The notes beneath the pieces were generated by a model. That model made no database searches. It had not been told where the DNA came from and worked only from the letters and a program-made list of their open reading frames with translations. Below are positions 21,995 through 29,968 of a stretch of 30,109 nt of DNA, one piece after another. Every line of letters starts with the position of its first letter. Position 1 is the first letter of the stretch. The DNA comes from DATLXH01 sp035576005 (GTDB taxonomy: Bacteria; Acidobacteriota; Thermoanaerobaculia; Gp7-AA8). A program made the position numbers and the translations under genes. Location of the stretch: NCBI GenBank assembly GCA_035576005.1, contig DATLXH010000099.1, forward strand, positions 1-30,109, read 5' to 3'.

Positions 21995-23014
21995 ATGAAG
22001 GAAACTCTGAGGCCGGAGCTGCTAGCCGACCCCGCCTACAAACGAGTCGACCTGCACTGCCACAGCCGGTTCTCGGTCTTTAAATATTTCCGCCGCGCCA
22101 ATACGCGTGACTGCTACAGCCCCCCGGAAGAAGTCTACCGGCTGGCAAAGCTCCGCGGAATGTCGTACGTGACGCTGTCTGATCACGACACGATTGACGG
22201 CGCGCTCTACTTGCTGAACAAGTTTCCTGATATGGACGACTTTTTCATTTCTGAAGAGGTCGAAACGTATTTCCCCGAGACCAATCAGCGCATCCATATT
22301 GGCGTATGGGGACTGAACGAAGCTCAGCACCGTGAGATCCAGCGACTTCGCCCGAACATTCGCGAGCTGGTGCCGTTCATGAAATCGGAGCGGCTGATCT
22401 TCGGAGTCAATCACCTCTTCCAGAATTACCGGATGAAGAACGTGGCCGCCACCTACATCCGCGAGATGATCGACATGTTCGACATCTTCGAGGTTCTCAA
22501 TGGCGCAATGGCTTCGGTTCACAACCGGGTGGTTCATCAACTGACCACGGTCGTCCGCGAGAGCGGGCGCAAGATCTCAATGGTGGGCGGATCGGATGCG
22601 CACACGCTCAAGCACGTGGCGCGGGTTTACACGGTAGCCAAAGCGGAGTCGATTCCGCAGTTCCTCGAGAGTGTGCGCGACGGCGAGTGCTTTGCCTGGG
22701 GCGAGGAAATGCGCTTTCGCGATCTGGTGAGCGACATCTACCTTTTGATCCTGGCGTACTACGGGGAAACCAGGAACGACTTCATCTCGAAGGATTACTC
22801 CAGCTCGGACAAAACGATTCAGCTCGTCGGAAGGCTCGCAGGGATTCCGACGGCGATCTCGGGCATTCCGGCAGCGATCACTTCGCTCAACTATCTGAAG
22901 CAGATCTTCGTGACCAAGGGAATCTCGCTTCGGTTCGAGAAGGTGCTGGCTGAGATCAAGCTCGAACGTGAGAAGGTCGTGGTGGTAGAGATTCCGTCAG
23001 AAAGCAACCGATAG
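21995..23014 (+). CDS. PHP-domain metal-dependent phosphoesterase-like protein
   Basis: 339 aa. The PHP metal-binding motifs are in order: DLHCHSRFS (residues about 19-27), LSDHDTIDG (about 62-70), ISEEVETYFPE, FGVNHLFQNY and GGSDAHTLKHVARVY. These give the His/Asp/Glu set for a polynuclear metal site, so a phosphoesterase activity is likely; the substrate cannot be told. Residues about 230-339 are a helical C-terminal extension that I do not recognise and that contains a moderately hydrophobic segment (LVGRLAGIPTAISGIPAAIT). The last 18 bp overlap the 3' end of the convergent outer-membrane protein gene. Confidence 0.88.
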   Translation: MKETLRPELLADPAYKRVDLHCHSRFSVFKYFRRANTRDCYSPPEEVYRLAKLRGMSYVTLSDHDTIDGALYLLNKFPDMDDFFISEEVETYFPETNQRIHIGVWGLNEAQHREIQRLRPNIRELVPFMKSERLIFGVNHLFQNYRMKNVAATYIREMIDMFDIFEVLNGAMASVHNRVVHQLTTVVRESGRKISMVGGSDAHTLKHVARVYTVAKAESIPQFLESVRDGECFAWGEEMRFRDLVSDIYLLILAYYGETRNDFISKDYSSSDKTIQLVGRLAGIPTAISGIPAAITSLNYLKQIFVTKGISLRFEKVLAEIKLEREKVVVVEIPSESNR

Positions 23015-24772
23015 ACCGCCGAGGAATCGTCGATGGACCAGAGGGGAGCTCGGATCGAGCCAGATTGAGGAGTTGAATCCTCGAGCAAGCTCAACACCCA
23101 CCAGCAGTCGAAGATTGACGGGAAGGTGGAGTGATTGAGACATCTGTAGATTCACCCGCTGGCTGTCAGCCGGCTGATCGACCAGGTTGACATTGATCCC
23201 GTCGAGATGACGATAGGTCAGGTCAATCGAGGTTCCTGATGGGTGAAATGTCGACTGAAAGGCCCCCACGAGATATCGCCTGTCGCGCTGTGCCTCGAGA
23301 AGTGGCGCGCTCTGAATCATTCCAGCGACCGTGGACAGATTGACCGCGAACCGATTCAGCTGCTTCTCGTAGGCAACTCGGATGTCACGTCTCCTGTCAC
23401 CCGCTTCGAGGTAAAACCCGTCGCCGAACTGCTCGATCTGATCGTCGAACACCACGCGGGCAAACGAGTCGATTGCCGACACCGTCGCAGTTGCCGAAAG
23501 ACGGCCGTGCTCGGCAACTCCTGAAACGATCCCGACTGAGTAAAGGTAGCGCGGCGATGCATAGCCACCATCGCTCCATAGGATGATCTCCGGAAGAGTG
23601 AGAGCTCCTTCACCCTGCTGCGAGACCTTATAGAGGCCAGAGACAAGAAGCGCCGTTGTGGGAGTCAGACGGATCTCGGCGCCTGTCTGTGGCGACCACT
23701 CGCTCCCTGTTGTGGTCGTCCTCGAGCGCAAACCGTAATTCACGGTCAAGAGACTCACGGGGATATAGCTGCCGCGCGCGGTGATATCGGCGAGTCTTTG
23801 AAACGTCGGGATGTCGCTTTGACTCAGGCCATTCTGCTGCGTGAGACGCACCGAAACATCGACTGCATTCCGGCCGGTGTGAATCAGACTGGTGTCGCCT
23901 GACAGCTCGAACAGTTCAGAGTCGAGCCGGTCCGAGGGAAAGAGGTTCTCCTGGGCCAGGTATCGCAAACGGACACTGGACTCGCCATAGTTCCACTCGA
24001 AGTTATGCGACCTCAGATCGGCGTAACGGTCCGCGATTGCGTCACCGTTGACTTTCCAGATGTTCGTGGTCGTCGCGAGCTTGTAGGAGTTGCGCAGGGA
24101 AGATCGAATCTCCATCGACATGTCGCTTGACTCTGCGGACATCATCGATCCTTCGCCGCTAACAATTGAAGAGTCGTCAAGTCGCTGAAGCTGGCCCCGA
24201 AATCCGACGCTCCAGCCGCCGCCGAGATTTCCTCTCACGCGGACCGCTGTCTTCGCGAGACTCGCTGCGTCTTGATCAGCGTGGACTGCCGTGACGGAAG
24301 ACATCTCCCCTTTGAGAGCGCGGGCAGCTGAGACGCGGCTGGTGGTTTCGGGCGACAACACATCGCTCAACTCGCGGAGGACATCCGAGGGAAGCGAACC
24401 CCGGATTTCCCAGATGTCACTTGTCTGATCCATGGTCAGGGACGACGCGCCCTGCATCCTGAGGGCAACCTTCTGGACGCCTTTCGGGACCAGGGTCGCA
24501 ACGGCGGGAGCGAGTCCCCGCTTGACCGCGATCACTCTGTAGACCCCGGCGACCAGAGGCGGGAGCTGAAAGGAGCCGTCGGGCGCGCTCATGGTCTGCG
24601 TTGCAGTCCGGGTCCCCAGGTTGAAGGCCACGATGAGCGCATTCTCCACAGGGCGCGCCGCCATGGTTACGTGACCGAGCAGCTGCACCAGATCGCCGAT
24701 GGGTTCAGGGCGAGCTGTCCCAGCACTCAAAAGGAGTGTGAGGACCAGGGCGATGACTCGAGCGCGTAACAT
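22997..24772 (-). CDS. predicted outer-membrane beta-barrel protein with N-terminal carboxypeptidase-regulatory-like domain
   Basis: 591 aa. A signal peptide (VIALVLTLLLSAGTARPEP) is followed by a CarboxypepD_reg-like beta-sandwich at about 30-110 (GHVTMAARPVENALIVAFNL, MSAPDGSFQLPPLVAGVYRV). From about residue 175 on there are alternating-residue amphipathic strands, and the protein ends GGLSVAF, a terminal Phe as in barrels recognised by the Bam machinery. There is no TonB box or plug domain that I can identify, so it is not clearly a TonB-dependent receptor. The protein type is common in Acidobacteriota and Bacteroidota; the function here is unknown. A promoter-like pair lies just upstream at 24795-24824. 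Confidence 0.83.
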   Translation of the reverse strand: MLRARVIALVLTLLLSAGTARPEPIGDLVQLLGHVTMAARPVENALIVAFNLGTRTATQTMSAPDGSFQLPPLVAGVYRVIAVKRGLAPAVATLVPKGVQKVALRMQGASSLTMDQTSDIWEIRGSLPSDVLRELSDVLSPETTSRVSAARALKGEMSSVTAVHADQDAASLAKTAVRVRGNLGGGWSVGFRGQLQRLDDSSIVSGEGSMMSAESSDMSMEIRSSLRNSYKLATTTNIWKVNGDAIADRYADLRSHNFEWNYGESSVRLRYLAQENLFPSDRLDSELFELSGDTSLIHTGRNAVDVSVRLTQQNGLSQSDIPTFQRLADITARGSYIPVSLLTVNYGLRSRTTTTGSEWSPQTGAEIRLTPTTALLVSGLYKVSQQGEGALTLPEIILWSDGGYASPRYLYSVGIVSGVAEHGRLSATATVSAIDSFARVVFDDQIEQFGDGFYLEAGDRRRDIRVAYEKQLNRFAVNLSTVAGMIQSAPLLEAQRDRRYLVGAFQSTFHPSGTSIDLTYRHLDGINVNLVDQPADSQRVNLQMSQSLHLPVNLRLLVGVELARGFNSSIWLDPSSPLVHRRFLGGLSVAF

Positions 24773-24794
24773 AGGTTCAACCCATATCGGGATC

Positions 24795-24824
24795 AGTCTA
24801 AGAGTGCCCTCCAGGCGTAGTCAA
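24795..24824 (-). promoter_or_regulatory. sigma70-like promoter for the outer-membrane protein gene
   Basis: On the minus strand TTGACT (24824-24819) and TAGACT (24800-24795) are separated by 18 bp. The -10 element is 22 bp from the ATG at 24772, giving a short leader. Hexamers match the E. coli consensus at five and four of six positions. Confidence 0.45.
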
Positions 24825-24942
24825 TTGCTCGATTCTGGAAACAACCCCTGTTCCCCGATCCTTCCCGAGATCGATAGTTTGTCAGAACGGTCACAGTGTG
24901 GGCAGACCGCCTGGTCCGTCCTGAACTGGCACATTCACGCGA

Positions 24943-24962
24943 GACAGACAGGAGTGTCTGTC
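24943..24962. repeat. short hairpin repeat related to the one at 29887
   Basis: GACAGAC-AGGAGT-GTCTGTC, a 7-bp stem and 6-nt loop, followed by CTACACC. The same core with one change is in the left arm of the 29887-29964 hairpin. It sits between pyk and the outer-membrane protein gene. Confidence 0.6.
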
Positions 24963-24986
24963 CTACACCATCGTATACGCCCCGAG

Positions 24987-25011
24987 AAGGTCGCCAGAAA
25001 GCGCGGACCTT
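24987..25011 (-). terminator. possible hairpin at the 3' end of pyk
   Basis: AAGGTC (24987-24992) pairs with GACCTT (25006-25011), extendable by GC pairs with one bulge, and overlaps the pyk TAA. No T-rich tract follows on the minus strand, so termination is doubtful. Confidence 0.25.
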
Positions 25012-26440
25012 ATCCCTTGATCTGATGAACGCGGAGAAGGTTCGTTCGCGAGCGTTGGTAGATCGGCGAACCCATGAGAATCACGATCCGGTCTCCGGGA
25101 CGTACCATCCCCTTGGACATGAGTACCTCTTCCACCTTCTCGACGATTTGCTCGTGGAACTCTCCAGTGTTCTCAACCACCAGTGGAATCACTCCCCAGA
25201 GGATCCCCATGCGGCGGGCGACCCGCATCGACTGCCCCATTCCGATAATCGGCGCCCTCGGACGGAATTTCGACATCAGCCTCACAGCGAGTCCCGTTTG
25301 CGTGAAGACCACAATGTACTTTGCGTCAATCTGCTCGGCTGCATAATTAGCAGCCCCAGCCAGAGCGTCGGTGAACTCGTCGACCTCCGTGCTCTTCCGG
25401 AACGGATCGCGCGTGTGTTGAAGCTGAAGCTGACGGTTCTGCTCGGCCGCAACCACGATCCTCGACATCATCTCGACGGATTCAACCGGATAGGCTCCTG
25501 AGGCGGTTTCCGCAGAAAGCATCACGGCATCCGAACCATCGAAGATCGCATTCGCGACATCCGAAGCCTCGGCGCGAGTTGGTCGTGAATTGGACGTCAT
25601 CGATTCGAGCATCTGCGTGGCGGTAATGGCGAATTTTCCCCACTGACTTGCCGATTTCAGGATCCGTTTCTGGATGATCGGCACAAGCTCGGGAGGAAGC
25701 TCCACACCGAGGTCGCCGCGAGCGACCATGACGCCGTCGCTTTCCTCGATGATTGCTTCGAGCGAATCGATTGCCTGCGCTTTTTCGAGCTTCGCGATGA
25801 TCGAGATCTCTTCGCCTCCCGATGAGCGAAGGATCTGTCGCAACTCCTGGATGTCCTCGCGCTTCCTAACGAACGATGCCGCGACGTAATCGAGTTGCTG
25901 CTGGCAAACAAACGTGAGGTCTTCGCGATCTTTCGGAGTGATAGCCGGAATGCTCAGTTCTGAATCGGGAAAGTTCATCCCTTTTTTCGATGAGATCGGC
26001 CCTCCATGAATCACGAGCATCTGGACGTGGGTAGGATCGACTGCCGTCACCTTGAGCTCGACCAGCCCGTCGTTGATCAGGATCCGGTGACCGGGCTGAA
26101 CCTCCTCGGGCAACCGGGAGAACGGTGTGGAGACCTGAAGACCGTTTCCTGGGACGAGATCGGTCGTGATCACAAATGTCGCACCCTCTTTCAGATAGAC
26201 GGTTCCCTCGACGTCCCCGATCCGAAGCTTCGGCCCCTGGATATCGGCAACGATCGGTACGAAGCGATCCATCGAGCTCGAGACCTGACGGATCATTTCG
26301 ATCAGACGGATCCGATCCTCGGAGCGACCATGCGAAAAGTTCAGCCGGAAGACGTCCACCCCCGCTGCGAGGAGTTTGCGGACCATCTCCTCCGTGTTGC
26401 AGGCGGGACCGAGTGTCGCTACGATCTTTGTTCGACGCAT
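25010..26440 (-). CDS. pyk: pyruvate kinase
   Basis: 476 aa, the normal bacterial length. It converts phosphoenolpyruvate and ADP to pyruvate and ATP. It starts RRTKIVATLGPACN, followed by FRLNFSHG (ADP/metal site), IVADIQGPKLRIG, the catalytic-lysine region SIIAKLEKAQAID, MVARGDLGVELP and ITATQMLESM with SNSRPTRAEASDVANAIFDG. The C-terminal allosteric domain follows (YIVVFTQTGLAVRLMSKFRP). No extra C-terminal PEP-utiliser domain. It begins 2 bp after the aroF stop, so the two PEP-using enzymes are co-transcribed. Confidence 0.97.
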   Translation of the reverse strand: MRRTKIVATLGPACNTEEMVRKLLAAGVDVFRLNFSHGRSEDRIRLIEMIRQVSSSMDRFVPIVADIQGPKLRIGDVEGTVYLKEGATFVITTDLVPGNGLQVSTPFSRLPEEVQPGHRILINDGLVELKVTAVDPTHVQMLVIHGGPISSKKGMNFPDSELSIPAITPKDREDLTFVCQQQLDYVAASFVRKREDIQELRQILRSSGGEEISIIAKLEKAQAIDSLEAIIEESDGVMVARGDLGVELPPELVPIIQKRILKSASQWGKFAITATQMLESMTSNSRPTRAEASDVANAIFDGSDAVMLSAETASGAYPVESVEMMSRIVVAAEQNRQLQLQHTRDPFRKSTEVDEFTDALAGAANYAAEQIDAKYIVVFTQTGLAVRLMSKFRPRAPIIGMGQSMRVARRMGILWGVIPLVVENTGEFHEQIVEKVEEVLMSKGMVRPGDRIVILMGSPIYQRSRTNLLRVHQIKG

Positions 26441-26442
26441 CG

Positions 26443-27483
26443 TTACTTTGCACTTGCCGCGACGCTCGCGTGGAGAGGTCGTCCCAGCACCGTTGCAATG
26501 GACTCGACCTCGCTCACGAGCCTCGCGAAATCCGACGGGAGGATCGACTGTGGCCCGTCCGAGAGCGCCTCATCCGGCTTGTGATGCACTTCCACGATGA
26601 TTCCGTCGGCGCCCACCGCGATCCCCGCTCTCGACATCGGCAGCACCTTCGATCGCTTCCCCGTTCCATGACTCGGATCGACGAGGATCGGCAGATGGCT
26701 GATTCGTTTGATCGCGGGGACAACCGAAAGATCGAGCGTGTTGCGAGTGTAGTCAGAGAACGTTCGGATTCCACGTTCGCAAAGCATCACTTCGTAGTTT
26801 CCTTCCGAAAGTATGTACTCAGCAGAGAGCAGGAACTCTTCGAGCGTCGCGGACATGCCGCGTTTCAGCAGGACCGGCTTGCGTAGTTTCCCGGCACTGC
26901 GGAGAAGGGAAAAGTTCTGCATGTTGCGCGCGCCGATCTGAATCGCGTCGGCGTATTGCGCTACGAGCGAGAGACTCTCCTCGTCGATGGCTTCAGTCAC
27001 GACAGGAAGTCCGAACTCCCGACCCGCTTCGGCCAGTATGTGGAGCCCTCGCTCTCCCAGACCCTGGAATGCGTACGGCGACGTTCGCGGCTTGAAGGCG
27101 CCACCGCGGAGGATATGTCCTCCGGCGTCCCGCACCCCCTCGGCAACTGCACGAATCTGCTCGCGCGTCTCCACAGCGCAGGGCCCACCGATGACCACGA
27201 TCGCCGGGCCCCCGACTGCAACGCCTCCAACAGAGACCACCGTGTCTTCCGGACGCGCTTCACGACTGACAAGCTTATAGGGATTGGATACGCGGATGAC
27301 TTCAGCCACGCCGGGCATTGCCTCGACCGTTCCGGAATCAACGGAACCGCGGTTACCGGTTATGCCGATGGCGACGCGCTGCGCGCCCGGTATGGGATGG
27401 GCGCGAAGTCCAAGCTTCTCAATCTGTCTGACGACTGCGGCAACCTGTTCAGGCTGCGCAGAGCTTTCCATTACGATGAGCAT
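26443..27483 (-). CDS. aroF: 3-deoxy-7-phosphoheptulonate (DAHP) synthase, type I-beta with regulatory N-domain
   Basis: 346 aa. It condenses PEP with erythrose-4-P in the first step of aromatic amino acid synthesis. Residues 1-~75 are a ferredoxin-like/ACT-like regulatory domain (MLIVMESSAQPEQVAAVVRQ), as in the Thermotoga maritima enzyme that is inhibited by Tyr/Phe. The KDO8PS-like barrel has GGPCAVET, RGGAFKPRTSPYAFQG, IGARNMQNF, KRGMSAT, LCERGIRTF and LVDPSHGTGKR, which contain the PEP/E4P and metal ligands. Start ATG 27483 has GAGGA correctly spaced; an upstream start at 27504 would add seven residues. It forms a two-gene unit with pyk. Confidence 0.95.
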   Translation of the reverse strand: MLIVMESSAQPEQVAAVVRQIEKLGLRAHPIPGAQRVAIGITGNRGSVDSGTVEAMPGVAEVIRVSNPYKLVSREARPEDTVVSVGGVAVGGPAIVVIGGPCAVETREQIRAVAEGVRDAGGHILRGGAFKPRTSPYAFQGLGERGLHILAEAGREFGLPVVTEAIDEESLSLVAQYADAIQIGARNMQNFSLLRSAGKLRKPVLLKRGMSATLEEFLLSAEYILSEGNYEVMLCERGIRTFSDYTRNTLDLSVVPAIKRISHLPILVDPSHGTGKRSKVLPMSRAGIAVGADGIIVEVHHKPDEALSDGPQSILPSDFARLVSEVESIATVLGRPLHASVAASAK

Positions 27484-27528
27484 TGATTCCTCGCGGTGCA
27501 ACAACTCGCGCCGCCTACAGAGCCGGCA

Positions 27529-27536
27529 AGTATAAT
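27529..27536. promoter_or_regulatory. AGTATAAT, candidate -10 box in the aroF/27663 divergent region
   Basis: It reads TATAAT on the plus strand (27531-27536) and TATACT on the minus strand (27534-27529, about 45 bp before the aroF start). Either or both divergent genes could use it. No convincing -35 hexamer is seen on either side. The rest of the 179-bp gap shows nothing else that I can name. Confidence 0.3.
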
Positions 27537-27662
27537 CGAGCGATTGCAGGTTCCGGGTTGCGCCCGTCCCGATTCAAGAGTCCGTTGTACAGGATCAGGG
27601 ACGGTAGCGATTGGGAACTGTTAATCTCGGGGTCCCGTCACCCATTAGAAACCGGAGAAGGC

Positions 27663-28400
27663 ATGAAGAAGATTGCAACAGTGATGTTTCTCTCATTTCT
27701 CACCGCATCCACCTCGATGGCTACGTACATCGTGGTGATGAAAGATGGACGGCGTTACAAAGCAAAGCAAAAGTGGACGGTCGCGGGCGGAAAGGCTCTG
27801 ATCGCGCTCGAGAACGGAACGACGCTTCAGCTCGATCCAGGACTGATCGACGCCACTGCAAGCGACCAGCTGGCCCGCTCGGGTCTCGGCGATGTGCGCG
27901 TACTGGCAACCGACACGCCTCAACCTTCGTCTGCTCCGCAGAGGGGTCCGTCCCTTGGCTCGCGCACGCGGCTGCGCACGCTTCCCCAGGAGAAGCCACG
28001 ACCTGACGCTCCCCCCGCCTCGTCGCCAGCTCCCCCTCCCCCCTCCGGATCGAAAGGCTCCCTCGGCAGTGACGTGATCACCAAATTCAACGATGCATAC
28101 GAGAACATTGGCATCTACGAAAAAACCGTTACCTCCACCTCGCCGGCAACTCTCAGAGTACAGTTGACGGCGGACAGCGAAGACAAGGTCTTCAAGGTTC
28201 TATCTGCTACCTCGTACATGATGACGAAAGTTCCCGGCATCACTGGCTCAAAAATCGATTCGGTGGAGTTGTTCATGTCGACCACCAACGGGGGAACCGC
28301 CGGTCGTTTCATCATGACCCAGGAAGACGCCCAGGCCATCCTCAGCAAATCTTCCAGCCGTCCCGAAGCCGACTACTTTGTGAGGAAAGTGATCTACTAG
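27663..28400 (+). CDS. secreted protein of unknown function, shares N-terminal domain with the 16610 gene
   Basis: 245 aa. ATG 27663 has GGAGAAGG just upstream. A signal peptide (KKIATVMFLSFLTASTSMA) is followed by a ~50-residue domain, IVVMKDGRRYKAKQKWTVAG then GKALIALENGTTLQLDPGLI, homologous by eye to the start of the protein at 16610. There follow a Pro/Ser-rich low-complexity linker (about 85-140) and a C-terminal alpha/beta region of about 100 residues (DVITKFNDAYENIGIYEKTV). The linker suggests an extracytoplasmic two-domain protein. No enzyme motif. It ends in TAG next to a second CTAG and a hairpin fragment. Confidence 0.78.
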   Translation: MKKIATVMFLSFLTASTSMATYIVVMKDGRRYKAKQKWTVAGGKALIALENGTTLQLDPGLIDATASDQLARSGLGDVRVLATDTPQPSSAPQRGPSLGSRTRLRTLPQEKPRPDAPPASSPAPPPPSGSKGSLGSDVITKFNDAYENIGIYEKTVTSTSPATLRVQLTADSEDKVFKVLSATSYMMTKVPGITGSKIDSVELFMSTTNGGTAGRFIMTQEDAQAILSKSSSRPEADYFVRKVIY

Positions 28401-28407
28401 AACTAGA

Positions 28408-28422
28408 CCGCATTTCTCACAG
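28408..28422. repeat. 15-bp end fragment of the 178-bp hairpin element (copy E)
   Basis: CCGCATTTCTCACAG matches the terminal part of copies A-D exactly, then diverges. It is preceded by CTAG (28403-28406) and lies 8 bp after the stop of the 27663 gene. Likely remnant of a deleted copy. Confidence 0.65.
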
Positions 28423-28525
28423 CGCCTCTGCTAGCACGCGAGAGTGTGTCGTCCTGAGCGGGTTAACAGGGGAACATGTTGAAGAAGTGATGACACGCGG
28501 CGGGACTCGCGCCCGGGTAGGGGCG

Positions 28526-28687
28526 AATCCCTCTCCCCGGCGGGGAGAGGGTGGTCGCGTAAGCGACCGGGAGAGGGGCCGCGAGAGATACGAAGACCTC
28601 GCCTTTTTCGACGGACTGGCGAGACTTTCACGCCCCTCTCCCTGCTTCGCTCCGCTCGCTTCCCTCTCCCCGCCGGGGAGAGGGATT
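28526..28687. repeat. inverted pair of GC-rich CCCTCTCCCC hairpins
   Basis: The left arm contains the perfect palindrome CCCTCTCCCC-GGC-GGGGAGAGGG (28529-28551) and ends GAGAGGGGC. The right arm is its inverted counterpart (28632-28687), with CCCTCTCCCC-GCC-GGGGAGAGGG at 28662-28684. The arms share outer AATCCCTCTCCCC and inner GCCCCTCTCCC ends but differ between them. About 50 bp of spacer. Intergenic repeats of this type are widespread in GC-rich bacteria. Confidence 0.8.
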
Positions 28688-28838
28688 ACGCCGCTTCGCG
28701 GCTCAACGACGTCAGACAGTGAACCGGTGTCATCAGAAGCGGCCGTACGGCTTCGGACGAAGCTGAAGATGTGGCGCAGGCCTATCTCAACTACTGCAAG
28801 CCACTCTGCATCCCGGAAGCAGTCGACTCACAGCGGAC

Positions 28839-29867
28839 TCACTCGGTTATCACTACAGCGTTGACATCCGTTGCAAACACGGCCATGTAACGAAACGCGC
28901 GCTTCTCCGGATCCGTGAGTAGTCTCTCTCCCCTCGCCAGAACGAACGACTCGAACGTTCCGTCGATGTCCGAGAGCTCGGAAGGATCATTGATATACCG
29001 CACGCGCACCAATCGCTGCTCGTTAGCCGGGAAGGCCAGCCGTCCGTACCCTTGCACTGGTCCGAAGTCGAAAAGAGTTGCGACGACCGGTACGCGAACC
29101 ACGACGGCCACACCACTGAGTGAACGAATTTCCGGCTGAGCCGTGGCGACGCGTCTCGTATGGCGTGGCATGATCGAGCCGGGCTGAGTCACGGAGCCCA
29201 CGGGCGAAGGCACGATGGCCGTTCGGCTGAGCGGTAAAAAGTTCCAGCGACCGAAGGGGGGCCTGCCCGCCACGGAAGCACTTTGGGGACGTTCGGTCGG
29301 GTCAGCGAACGGCAGCCGCTCGCTCCACGAATGAAAAATTTTCCAACGTCCGTCCGAGATCAAGACATTCTGGCGTGTCGGAGACGCGTCCAGCGCGAAG
29401 AGAAATCCCCCCACCCCTTTCTCGCTTCGCACAGCCGCAACGACTCGGTTCACTCCTTTTTTCGCCACCGCGCTCACGTCGTAGAGATCGAGCGGGCCGG
29501 CCCCGGCCGTCCGGCGGCCGCCAAGCCTGACGCCATTCATGAAGAGCGTGTACTCAGGATCTCCGAACACTTTGATCCTGGCGGTACCGGGATCGTCGTG
29601 CAGCACGAAGTCACGGACGGCAAAGAAAACGATTGGCTTGCCTGACTTGAGCTCGTGACCGACCAGCTTGCCCGACTCGAGGCGTTGACTCGACCAGATC
29701 CAGTTCGCTTCGCCGGTGATCCGGAAGAATTTTTCCGAGTAGAAGCGATGAAGAGTCGCAAAGAGCGCGAAGAAGAGGAACAGGACCAACAGCGCCCCGG
29801 CAATCCTCCGGAGGAATTGCAACTCCTCGGCTGGAAGCAGCGTGAGATCGAGTCGGGACGCTTTCAT
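28839..29867 (-). CDS. membrane-anchored protein with rhamnosidase-N-like jelly-roll domain
   Basis: 342 aa. A short cytoplasmic N-terminus is followed by one helix (about 22-44, IAGALLVLFLFFALFATLH) and an extracytoplasmic region. Residues about 52-165 resemble the beta-sandwich N-domain of bacterial alpha-L-rhamnosidases and other galactose-binding folds: ANWIWSSQ, FFAVRDFVLHDDPGTARIKV, FGDPEYTLFMNGVRLGG, LYDVSAVAKKGVNRVVAAVR. A second beta-rich part follows to the end. No glycosidase catalytic domain is present, so a sugar- or polymer-binding role is the best inference. It transcribes toward the repeat gap; its upstream side carries two hairpin repeats from 29887. Confidence 0.72.
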   Translation of the reverse strand: MKASRLDLTLLPAEELQFLRRIAGALLVLFLFFALFATLHRFYSEKFFRITGEANWIWSSQRLESGKLVGHELKSGKPIVFFAVRDFVLHDDPGTARIKVFGDPEYTLFMNGVRLGGRRTAGAGPLDLYDVSAVAKKGVNRVVAAVRSEKGVGGFLFALDASPTRQNVLISDGRWKIFHSWSERLPFADPTERPQSASVAGRPPFGRWNFLPLSRTAIVPSPVGSVTQPGSIMPRHTRRVATAQPEIRSLSGVAVVVRVPVVATLFDFGPVQGYGRLAFPANEQRLVRVRYINDPSELSDIDGTFESFVLARGERLLTDPEKRAFRYMAVFATDVNAVVITE

Positions 29868-29886
29868 AGGGTCGTGCCGATTCTAG

Positions 29887-29964
29887 CCCGCATCGCGTGA
29901 CAGACAAGAGTGTCTGTCCTACACCCGCATGTAGGGCAGACCCTTGTCTGTCACGCGATGCGGG
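29887..29964. repeat. 78-bp hairpin with CCCGCAT ends
   Basis: CCCGCATCGCGTGACAGACA at the left is repeated inverted at the right. The outer 22 bp pair perfectly and pairing continues with a small bulge to CTACA-CCCGCA-TGTAG at the centre. Flanks are CTAG (29883-29886) and TTAA (29965-29968), the latter shared with copy D of the 178-bp element. The terminal CCCGCAT/ATGCGGG is identical to that of the 178-bp family, while the interior is different. Confidence 0.85.
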
Positions 29965-29968
29965 TTAA

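Larger units (their letters stand above)
28401..28838. other. 438-bp gene-free gap filled with repeats
   Basis: Between convergent genes. In order it holds a fragment of the 178-bp element (28408-28422), about 100 bp with no recognised feature, the CCCTCTCCCC inverted pair (28526-28687), and about 150 bp with nothing recognised. Open frames here are low-complexity readings of the repeats. Confidence 0.7.

Noticed and set aside
27540..27662. Possible riboswitch or leader structure before the 27663 gene
   Set aside because: Some GGGTCCCG-type pairing can be drawn, but I could not match it to any known riboswitch core.
28691..28838. Possible gene remnant (frame reading AEDVAQAYLNYCKPLC)
   Set aside because: Only about 30 codons, no start or ribosome binding site, and no family that I recognise; too short to call.
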